NCBI GenBank assembly: GCA_023266695.1
Contig: JAHFPO010000135.1
Span: 1 to 5,864, forward strand
Length of the DNA: 5,864 nucleotides
Source of the DNA: Hyphomicrobiales bacterium
GTDB taxonomy: Bacteria; Pseudomonadota; Alphaproteobacteria; Rhizobiales; Xanthobacteraceae
Direction: 5' to 3'
Both the position numbers and the translations under genes were made by a program. Numbering within the stretch: the stretch's first letter is position 1; the number at the start of each line of letters is the position of its first letter. Positions 1 through 5,335 of this stretch are shown here, one piece after another. The notes beneath the pieces were generated by a model that saw only the letters and a list, made by a program, of their open reading frames with translations, was not told the origin of the DNA and searched no databases.

Positions 1-1
1 G

Positions 2-382
2 GCCCTCATCAAACGCGGAGTGAAATCATTGCCCTGCATCGGCGACGGCCGGCAGTCGGGCACGTCGGGCTCGCCCTCGATCCTCAATGCGTCGCCGGAA
101 GCCGCGGCGGGCGGCGGGCTGGCGCTGCTCAAGACCGGCGACCGGGTGCGGATCGATCTCAGGAAGGGCGAAGCCAATATCCTGATTTCGGATGGCGAAC
201 TCGCCGAGCGCCGCATGGCCCTGCAGAAGAGCGGCGGCTACAAATATCCACCGAGCCAAACACCCTGGCAGGAAATCCAGCGCTCGATCGTCGACCAGCT
301 CGCCGACGGCATGGTGCTGAAGCCGGCGGTCAAATATCAGCGCGTCGCGCAGTCGAACGGCGTGCCGCGCGACAACCATTGA
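2..382 (+). CDS. IlvD/Edd family dehydratase, aldonate type (C-terminal fragment)
   Basis: This is the last 126 residues of an iron-sulphur dehydratase of the dihydroxy-acid/6-phosphogluconate dehydratase family; the 5' part lies outside the window. The reading frame is open from base 2, so the internal ATG at 20 is not the start. The conserved stretch GDGRQSGTSGSPSILN (bases 41-88) is followed by SPEAAAGGGLALLKTGD. This form is typical of the L-arabinonate/D-xylonate dehydratase branch rather than biosynthetic IlvD. By recall of that branch, the Ser (56-58) and Thr (62-64) of the SGT segment are active-site residues. The Fe-S cysteines and Mg site would be upstream. Such enzymes remove water from a sugar acid to give a 2-keto-3-deoxy acid in the cytoplasm. 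The ending, with KPAVKYQR and PRDNH, is intact. The next gene starts 1 bp after its TGA, which suggests co-translation. The family is secure; the substrate is not determined. Confidence 0.9.
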   Translation, partial: ALIKRGVKSLPCIGDGRQSGTSGSPSILNASPEAAAGGGLALLKTGDRVRIDLRKGEANILISDGELAERRMALQKSGGYKYPPSQTPWQEIQRSIVDQLADGMVLKPAVKYQRVAQSNGVPRDNH

Positions 383-383
383 C

Positions 384-1223
384 ATGGGCGCCGCCGCCGA
401 CAAGTGCGCTCATTTCCGCGCGCTTCATGAGAGCGGGTGCTTCGTGCTGCCGAATCCGTGGGACGTGGGCACGGCGCGCTATCTGCAGGGTCTCGGCTTC
501 AAGGCGCTCGCGACCACCAGCGCCGGATTCGCCTTCGCCCAAGGGATCGCGGACGGCGCGGTGCCGCGCGACAGAATGCTCGCGCATATCCGCGAAATCG
601 TCGCGGCGACGGACCTCCCCGTGAACGCTGACTTCGAAGGCGGCTATGCGGACGAGACCGCGGGCGTCGCCGAGAGCGTGCGGCTGTGCGTCGAGACCGG
701 CGTCGCCGGGCTTTCGATCGAGGATTCGACCGGTGACGATGTCCATCCGCTCTATGATTTCGATCTTGCGCTCGCCCGCGTTCGCGCCGCTCGTGCCGCG
801 ATCGACAAAGCGGGAGGCAAGGTGATCTTTACCGCGCGGAGCGAGGGCTTCATCCGGGGGCGCCCCGATCTCGCCGAGACCATCCGGCGGCTCAAGGCCT
901 ACGCCGACGCCGGCGCCGATTGCCTCTACGCCCCGGGCATCAGGACGCGCGATGAGATCGCGGCCGTGGTGAAGGCGGTCGCGCCCAAGCCGGTGAACCT
1001 GCTGATGTCGACGGCGAGCGGCCTCACCGTGAAGGACGTCGCTGCCATGGGCGTGCGCCGCATCAGCGTGGGCGGCACGCTCGCGCGCGTGGCTTGGAGC
1101 GCGTTCATCCGCTCGGCGCGCGAGATCGCCGAGCAAGGCAAGTTCGACAGCTTCGCCGGAACCATGCCGAACACGGAACTCAACGCCTTCTTTCGCGACG
1201 ATTTCAAGCGGCGTTCGTCATGA
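384..1223 (+). CDS. Isocitrate lyase/PEP mutase superfamily protein
   Basis: A 279-residue TIM-barrel protein of the phosphoenolpyruvate mutase/isocitrate lyase superfamily. Visible family signatures are FVLPNPWDVGTAR (residues 20-32), the metal-site region NADFEGGY (81-88) with acidic residues D83 and E85, SIED (111-114) and FTARSE (149-154). Members act on 2-oxo or dicarboxylic acids by making or breaking C-C or P-C bonds at a Mg-bound enolate. The loop after SIED reads TGDDVHPLYD and lacks the KKCGH catalytic cysteine motif of isocitrate and methylisocitrate lyases, so it is unlikely to be either. The length fits the PEP-phosphonomutase-like subfamily of about 250-290 residues, most of which have no assigned reaction. 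The ATG lies 1 bp after the upstream stop with no strong ribosome binding site, consistent with coupled translation. A lyase, hydrolase or decarboxylase role in the surrounding pathway is inference only. Confidence 0.88.
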   Translation: MGAAADKCAHFRALHESGCFVLPNPWDVGTARYLQGLGFKALATTSAGFAFAQGIADGAVPRDRMLAHIREIVAATDLPVNADFEGGYADETAGVAESVRLCVETGVAGLSIEDSTGDDVHPLYDFDLALARVRAARAAIDKAGGKVIFTARSEGFIRGRPDLAETIRRLKAYADAGADCLYAPGIRTRDEIAAVVKAVAPKPVNLLMSTASGLTVKDVAAMGVRRISVGGTLARVAWSAFIRSAREIAEQGKFDSFAGTMPNTELNAFFRDDFKRRSS

Positions 1224-1927
1224 CGTTTGCGAAATCCGATCCCGGAAATGGACGGCCGGTTGGCCCGGCTGTCGATCCGAAGTCCGCGCGCGAGCCCGGA
1301 GCCATCAAGCTTATCGGCCGGTACGGGTCAGTCGAGAGGCTCGACGCTTCACGCCATAGCGCCGATCTCTGGGACGCCGTGCAAGGCTACGACGACGTCT
1401 GGACCTACATGTCCTACGGACCATTCCCGGATGCCGCTACGTTCTCCACTTGGCTCGTCGGGCGTGAACAACTCGAGGATCCATTCTCCTATGCCGTGTT
1501 GGACACGCACGCCCATGCGCTCGGCATCGCCACGCTGAGGGAAATTCGTCCCGCCATGCGGGTGATCGAAATCGGCCACATTGTCTACAGCCCGGAACTG
1601 CAGCACACACCGCTTGCGACCGAAGCACAATACCTGCTTGCTCGCTACGTCTTCGAGACGCTTGGCTACCGGCGCTACGAATGGAGATGCAATGCGCTCA
1701 ACCGGCGCTCGTATCGCGCGGCGCTCCGCTTCGGCTTTACTTTTGAGGGTGTGTTCCGGCAGGACATGATCGTCAAAGGGCGCAACCGCGACACCGCCTG
1801 GTTCGCGATGCTCGATCACGAATGGCCGCGCGCACGGGCGGCCTTCGAGAAATGGCTGGAGCCTCAGAATTTCGACGGCGGAGGACGCCAGCGCCTCCGT
1901 CTCGAGGAAATCCGCAACGCGCTTTAG
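1220..1927 (+). CDS. GNAT family N-acetyltransferase (RimJ/RimL-like)
   Basis: A 235-residue acetyltransferase that would move an acetyl group from acetyl-CoA to an unknown amine. The N-terminal 30 or so residues look unstructured (Pro/Gly-rich). The GNAT fold follows: a segment with WTYMSYGPF (61-69), the strand SYAVLDTHAHALGIATL (90-106), EIGHIVYSPELQ (117-128, the strand before the CoA-binding turn), the helix EAQYLLARYVFETLGY (135-150), and the C-terminal RCNALNRRSYRAALRFGF (156-173) with EGVFRQ (176-181). The N-x-x-S near residues 161-164 and the F-G-F-x-x-E-G pattern are typical of Acetyltransf_3 proteins. The frame stays open back to 1094, but the ATG at 1220 overlaps the previous stop as ATGA and leaves a complete domain, so I take it as the start. 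The gene sits inside the catabolic operon; whether it acts on a pathway compound, a protein or a toxic amine cannot be told. Confidence 0.88.
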   Translation: MTFAKSDPGNGRPVGPAVDPKSAREPGAIKLIGRYGSVERLDASRHSADLWDAVQGYDDVWTYMSYGPFPDAATFSTWLVGREQLEDPFSYAVLDTHAHALGIATLREIRPAMRVIEIGHIVYSPELQHTPLATEAQYLLARYVFETLGYRRYEWRCNALNRRSYRAALRFGFTFEGVFRQDMIVKGRNRDTAWFAMLDHEWPRARAAFEKWLEPQNFDGGGRQRLRLEEIRNAL

Positions 1928-1930
1928 GAG
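1925..1930 (+). promoter_or_regulatory. Ribosome binding site overlapping the GNAT stop codon
   Basis: TAGGAG at 1925-1930 contains a near-ideal Shine-Dalgarno core (AGGAG, 1926-1930). It ends 9 bases before the GTG at 1940 and decides that non-ATG start. Its first three bases are the TAG stop codon of the acetyltransferase gene, so a terminating ribosome sits on the site. This suggests coupled re-initiation. Confidence 0.7.
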
Positions 1931-1939
1931 AATGGGATC

Positions 1940-2686
1940 GTGGGGAATCGGCTGAAGGGAAAAACCTGCCTCATCACCGCGGCGGGGCAGGGCATCGGGC
2001 GGGCGGCGGCGGAGGCTTTCCTCGCCGAGGCGGCGAAGGTGGTGGCGACCGATATCGATGAGAAGAAGCTCGCCGGATTGAAGGGCGCGGACTGCCGCAA
2101 GCTCGATGTGCTGAGGACCGCGGAGATCGAGGCGCTCGCGGCCGCCATCGGTCCCATCGATGTCCTGTTCAACTGCGCCGGCTACGTGCACCAGGGCACC
2201 GCGCTCGAATGTTCCGAGACCGACTGGGACTTTTCCTTCGACCTCAATGTGAAGTCCATGCACCGCACGATCCGCGCTTTTATGCCCGGCATGATCAAAA
2301 AGGGCGGTGGCTCGATCATCAATATGGCGTCGGTCGTCTCCTCGGTCAGCGGGCTTCCGAGCCGCCACGTCTATGGAGCGACCAAGGGCGCGGTGATCGG
2401 CCTCACCAAGGCGGTGGCGGCCGATTTCATCAAGCGCGGCATCCGCGTGAATGCGATCTGTCCCGGCACCATTCAGTCGCCCTCGCTCGACGCGCGCATT
2501 GCGGCGCTCGCCAAGAACACCGGTCAAACGCCGGACAGGGTGCGCCAAGCCTTCATCGACCGCCAGCCCATCGGCCGGCTCGGCACCGTGGAGGAGGTGG
2601 CGTGGCTCGTGGTCTATCTCGCCTCCGACGAGTCGAAATACACCACCGGCGCGATTCATCTCCTCGATGGCGGATTGACGCTGTGA
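1940..2686 (+). CDS. SDR family dehydrogenase, DHRS6/BDH2 and 2-keto-3-deoxy-L-fuconate dehydrogenase-like
   Basis: A 248-residue classical short-chain dehydrogenase/reductase. It has the nucleotide-binding motif TAAGQGIG (residues 13-20), an acidic residue D38 at the end of the second strand that favours NAD over NADP, NCAG (78-81), the catalytic N103, S131, Y145 and K149 (YGATK), and PGTIQSPSL (175-183). The order and spacing, including DWDFSFDLNVKSM (95-107), ASDES and the DGG ending, closely match from memory human DHRS6/BDH2 and bacterial 2-keto-3-deoxy-L-fuconate 4-dehydrogenases. R142 and R186 align with arginines proposed to hold the substrate carboxylate in DHRS6. It probably oxidises a hydroxyl of a short or deoxy sugar acid in the cytoplasm. 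Start is GTG at 1940, chosen because AGGAG lies 9 bases upstream and the residues after it fit the family N-terminus. The family is firm. The deoxy-sugar-acid substrate is inferred from similarity and the neighbouring dehydratase. Confidence 0.93.
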   Translation: MGNRLKGKTCLITAAGQGIGRAAAEAFLAEAAKVVATDIDEKKLAGLKGADCRKLDVLRTAEIEALAAAIGPIDVLFNCAGYVHQGTALECSETDWDFSFDLNVKSMHRTIRAFMPGMIKKGGGSIINMASVVSSVSGLPSRHVYGATKGAVIGLTKAVAADFIKRGIRVNAICPGTIQSPSLDARIAALAKNTGQTPDRVRQAFIDRQPIGRLGTVEEVAWLVVYLASDESKYTTGAIHLLDGGLTL

Positions 2687-2720
2687 GCTTACCCAGCCTC
2701 TGCAATTTGCGATAAATCGC

Positions 2721-2725
2721 GGGGA
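2721..2725 (+). promoter_or_regulatory. Ribosome binding site of the denD-like gene
   Basis: GGGGA at 2721-2725 lies 7 bases before the ATG at 2733. It is the only purine-rich stretch at a suitable distance and supports that start. Confidence 0.5.
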
Positions 2726-2732
2726 ACCATCG

Positions 2733-3716
2733 ATGCACGTCCTCGTCACCGGCGCGGCCGGCATGATCGGAAAGAAGCTCGTCGGGCGCCTCGTCAAGGA
2801 CGCGGCCCTCAATGGCAAGTCGATCGATCGGTTGACGCTCACCGATGTGGCGGCGGCCACGGCGCCCGCCGGCTCGTCCTGCAAGGTCGAGGCGGCGATT
2901 TCCGATCTTTCGGCGCCAGGCGAAGCGGCCAAAGTCGTCGCCCTCCGCCCCGACGTGATCTTCCATCTCGCCGGGGTGGTGTCCGGGGAAGCCGAGACCG
3001 ATTTCGAAAAAGGCTATCGCGTCAATCTCGACGGCACCCGCGAACTCTTCCAAGCCATTCGCAAGACCGGCGACGGCTATCGGCCGAAGCTCGTTTTCAC
3101 TTCCTCGATCGCGGTGTTCGGCGCGCCGTTCCCGGACATGATTCCGGACGATTATCACCTCACGCCGCTCACTTCCTACGGCACGCAAAAGGCGATCGGG
3201 GAGATCCTGCTCGCCGACCATAGCCGCCGTGGATTTCTCGACGGCGTCGGCCTCAGGCTGCCGACCATCTGCGTGCGGCCGGGAAAGCCCAACAAAGCGG
3301 CCTCGGGATTTTTCTCCGGCATCATCCGCGAGCCGCTCGCGGGTGAGACCGCGGTGCTTCCCGTAGCGGAGACCGTGCGCCACACCCATGCGAGCCCGCG
3401 CTCAGCGGTCGGATTTCTCATCCACGCGGCCGGCCTCACCCGCGATCAGCTCGGGCCGCGAATCAATCTCAGCATGCCGGGGGTCTCCTGTACGGTGGCC
3501 GAACAGCTTGCCGCGTTGAAACGCGTCGCGGGCGAAAAGGTCGCCTCCCGCATCCGCCGCGAAACCGATCCGCTGGTGGAGCGGATCGTCGCCGGCTGGC
3601 CCGAGCGCTTCGAAGCCCGCCGCGCGCAGGCGCTCGGATTTCGCGCTGAAACAAGCTTCGAGGAGATCATCCGCATCCATATCGAGGATGAGCTCCAAGG
3701 CAGGATCGCGGCGTAA
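2733..3716 (+). CDS. denD: D-erythronate dehydrogenase-like extended SDR
   Basis: A 327-residue NAD-dependent epimerase/dehydratase-fold protein. Features are the extended-SDR glycine motif TGAAGMIG (residues 6-13), D38 closing the second strand, HLAGVVSGEAE (78-88), N98 with the following DGT, FTSSIAVFG (122-130) with S124/S125, and catalytic Y149 and K153 in SYGTQK. RLPTICVRPGKPNKAASGF follows and is characteristic of the DenD branch. Characterised DenD oxidises D-erythronate to the 2-oxo acid with NAD, feeding a kinase/decarboxylase route (OtnK, OtnC, OtnI) to dihydroxyacetone phosphate. Length agrees with that family. It lies 46 bp after the SDR gene and probably belongs to the same transcript. 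None of the otn genes is present here, so the substrate may be D-erythronate or a related C4 acid, and the downstream steps must be elsewhere. The nearest alternative is an uncharacterised NAD epimerase-family dehydrogenase. Confidence 0.85.
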   Translation: MHVLVTGAAGMIGKKLVGRLVKDAALNGKSIDRLTLTDVAAATAPAGSSCKVEAAISDLSAPGEAAKVVALRPDVIFHLAGVVSGEAETDFEKGYRVNLDGTRELFQAIRKTGDGYRPKLVFTSSIAVFGAPFPDMIPDDYHLTPLTSYGTQKAIGEILLADHSRRGFLDGVGLRLPTICVRPGKPNKAASGFFSGIIREPLAGETAVLPVAETVRHTHASPRSAVGFLIHAAGLTRDQLGPRINLSMPGVSCTVAEQLAALKRVAGEKVASRIRRETDPLVERIVAGWPERFEARRAQALGFRAETSFEEIIRIHIEDELQGRIAA

Positions 3717-3726
3717 TTTCGCTCCC

Positions 3727-4440
3727 ATGCGCTTCCCGTCTCCGCTCGTGCCCGCGACGCTCGTGCGCCGTTACAAGCGCTTCCTCGCCGATGTCGTGCT
3801 CGCGGACGGCACCGCGACGACGGCGCATGTGGCGAACCCGGGCTCCATGCTCGGGCTCACCGAGCCGGGAAGCCGGGTGTGGCTCTCGAAGCCGGAAAAT
3901 CCGCACCGCAAACTCGCCTTCAGCTGGGAGCTGGTCGAGGTCGATTTCGGCCGGGGTTCCGAGCTTGTGGGCGTGAACACGGGCCATCCGAACCGGATCG
4001 TCGCCGAGGCGATTGCGGCCGGCCACGTGCGCGAGCTTGCCGGATATGCGCGGCTGCGCCGCGAAGTGCGTTACGGCAAGGCGAGCCGGGTCGATTTTGT
4101 GCTGGAGGACGAAGGCCGGCCGCCTTGTTACGTCGAAGTGAAGAACGTCCATATGATGCGCGCGCCGGGACGCGCCGAATTTCCCGATTGCGTGACGGTG
4201 AGAGCCGCCAAGCATATGGCGGACCTTTCCGCCGAAGTCGGACGAGGGGCGCGTGCCGTCCTCGTTTTTCTGGTCCAGATCGGCTCGGCCGAAGGGGTGG
4301 GGCTCGCCCGCGATATCGACCCCGGCTATGGGGTGGCCTTCGACCGGGCCCGGCTTGCCGGCGTCGAAACGCTCGCGCTCGCCTGCCGGCTATCGACCGA
4401 GGGGATCGAGGTTGGGAAAGCCATTCCCGTCATCGGCTGA
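3727..4440 (+). CDS. sfsA: DNA/RNA nuclease SfsA
   Basis: A 237-residue homologue of SfsA (234 residues in E. coli). SfsA was first named for stimulation of sugar fermentation and is now treated as a DNA/RNA nuclease with an N-terminal OB-like domain and a PD-(D/E)xK nuclease core. Seen here are ATLVRRYKRFLADV (residues 10-23), HVANPGSM (34-41), GVNTGHPNR (82-90), and the nuclease core SRVDFVL (120-126) with D123, then YVEVKNV (135-141) with E137 and K139. FPDCVTVRAAKH follows, and the C-terminal EVGKAIPV matches the family. The frame is open upstream to an ATG at 3688 inside denD, but the ATG at 3727 reproduces the family N-terminus (RFPSPLVPATL) and is preferred. It begins 10 bp after the denD stop, so it may be read from the upstream transcript. 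The physiological role is poorly defined across the family. Confidence 0.95.
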   Translation: MRFPSPLVPATLVRRYKRFLADVVLADGTATTAHVANPGSMLGLTEPGSRVWLSKPENPHRKLAFSWELVEVDFGRGSELVGVNTGHPNRIVAEAIAAGHVRELAGYARLRREVRYGKASRVDFVLEDEGRPPCYVEVKNVHMMRAPGRAEFPDCVTVRAAKHMADLSAEVGRGARAVLVFLVQIGSAEGVGLARDIDPGYGVAFDRARLAGVETLALACRLSTEGIEVGKAIPVIG

Positions 4441-4449
4441 GGCTTCGCC

Positions 4450-4477
4450 TTGCGCCCACGGCTCCATATCCTACATT
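4450..4477 (+). promoter_or_regulatory. Possible weak promoter ahead of map
   Basis: In the 59-bp gap between sfsA and map, TTGCGC (4450-4455) and TACATT (4472-4477) stand 16 bases apart, a plausible -35/-10 pair in a locally less GC-rich stretch. An independent promoter for the essential map gene would make sense, but the match is weak. Confidence 0.22.
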
Positions 4478-4489
4478 CGGGTCTCCGCC

Positions 4490-4495
4490 GGAGAG
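4490..4495 (+). promoter_or_regulatory. Ribosome binding site of map
   Basis: GGAGAG at 4490-4495 precedes the ATG at 4500, with 6 bases between the GGAG core and the start. It supports this start over the open frame that continues far upstream through sfsA. Confidence 0.6.
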
Positions 4496-4499
4496 CCTG

Positions 4500-5330
4500 A
4501 TGACCTACGTCGAAGCCGCGACCGCGCCATTGCGCAAAACTGGGCAGATCAAGCTGCACGGGGCCGAGGGTTTTACCGGCATGCGGCGCGCCGGGCAGCT
4601 CGTCGCCGAGGTGCTCGATCTCTTGGTCGAGCATGTGAAGCCCGGCGTCGCCACCGAGGAGCTCGACCGCCTCGTCTTCGAGTTCGCGCTCGATCATGGC
4701 GCGCTCCCGGCGACGCTCATGTACCGCGGCTACGCCAAATCGATCTGCACCTCGATCAATCACGTGGTTTGCCACGGCATACCCAATGAGAAACCGCTGC
4801 GCGAGGGCGACATCGTCAATATCGACGTAACGCTCGTCCTCGACGGATGGCACGGCGACTCGAGCCGCATGTATACGGTCGGCGAGATCCCGCGACGCGC
4901 CGAGCGGCTGGTCGATGTCACCTACGAAGCGATGATGGCGGGCATTCATGCGATCCGGCCAGAGGCGACCATCGGTGATATCGGCGCGGCGATCCAGGCC
5001 GTGGTCGAGCCCAATCACATGAGCGTGGTGCGCGATTTCTGCGGCCACGGGGTCGGCCGCTTGTTCCACGACGAGCCGAATGTCGTCCATGTCGGCCATG
5101 GCGGCGAAGGACCGGTGCTTAAGCCCGGCATGTTCTTCACCGTCGAGCCGATGATCAATCTCGGCCGGCCGCACGTGAAGGTCTTGTCCGACGGCTGGAC
5201 CGCGGTGACGCGCGACCGCTCGCTATCCGCTCAGTTCGAGCACTCGGTCGCGGTCACGGACGAGGGCGTCGAGATCTTCACGCTGTCGCCGAAGGGCCTG
5301 CACAAGCCGCCTTACGGGCTCCGGGCCTGA
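4500..5330 (+). CDS. map: Type I methionine aminopeptidase
   Basis: A 276-residue cytoplasmic metallopeptidase that removes the initiator methionine from new proteins; normally essential. All five metal ligands of the pita-bread fold are visible: D109 (VNIDV), D120 (HGDSS), H183 (CGHGVGR), E216 (FTVEP) and E247 (QFEHS). H92 in VVCHGIP corresponds to the substrate-contacting histidine H79 of E. coli. The protein is about 12 residues longer than the E. coli enzyme (264) because of an N-terminal extension ending near KTGQIKLHG, a common shape in alphaproteobacteria. There is no zinc-finger extension, so it is the short type Ia form. The frame is open back to 3879, but that part only shadows sfsA; the ATG at 4500 has a ribosome binding site and gives the right length. 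radC starts 5 bp after its stop. Confidence 0.97.
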   Translation: MTYVEAATAPLRKTGQIKLHGAEGFTGMRRAGQLVAEVLDLLVEHVKPGVATEELDRLVFEFALDHGALPATLMYRGYAKSICTSINHVVCHGIPNEKPLREGDIVNIDVTLVLDGWHGDSSRMYTVGEIPRRAERLVDVTYEAMMAGIHAIRPEATIGDIGAAIQAVVEPNHMSVVRDFCGHGVGRLFHDEPNVVHVGHGGEGPVLKPGMFFTVEPMINLGRPHVKVLSDGWTAVTRDRSLSAQFEHSVAVTDEGVEIFTLSPKGLHKPPYGLRA

Positions 5331-5335
5331 CGGCG

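Noticed and set aside
330..1136. A 268-codon open frame on the - strand opposite the lyase-like gene.
   Set aside because: It has the same shadow-type composition, no domain, and crosses the junction of two well-supported genes.
1220..1927. The GNAT gene as a recently acquired low-GC insert.
   Set aside because: Hand counting gave about 61% G+C for 1381-1800, against about 70% in part of the lyase-like gene (481-720) but about 62.5% in part of the SDR gene (2041-2280), so it does not stand out from both neighbours.
2709..2720. Small palindrome GCGATAAATCGC between the SDR and denD genes.
   Set aside because: The stem is only 4 bp with a 4-base loop and no T-run, too weak for a terminator. 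An operator role cannot be supported from a single 12-base palindrome.
1349..2932. A 527-codon open frame on the - strand crossing the GNAT, SDR and denD genes.
   Set aside because: Its product is rich in Arg, His, Asp and Ala with no recognisable domain. Long antisense frames are expected opposite GC-rich genes, and the + strand genes have clear motifs, ribosome sites and tight junctions.
4440..4450. Short hairpin AGGC-TTC-GCCT at the end of sfsA.
   Set aside because: Four base pairs without a following T-tract; not a credible intrinsic terminator.
3879..4499. Upstream continuation of the map reading frame through sfsA.
   Set aside because: The translated region is arginine-rich and unlike any methionine aminopeptidase extension; it only mirrors sfsA in another frame. 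The ATG at 4500 has a ribosome site and gives the family length.
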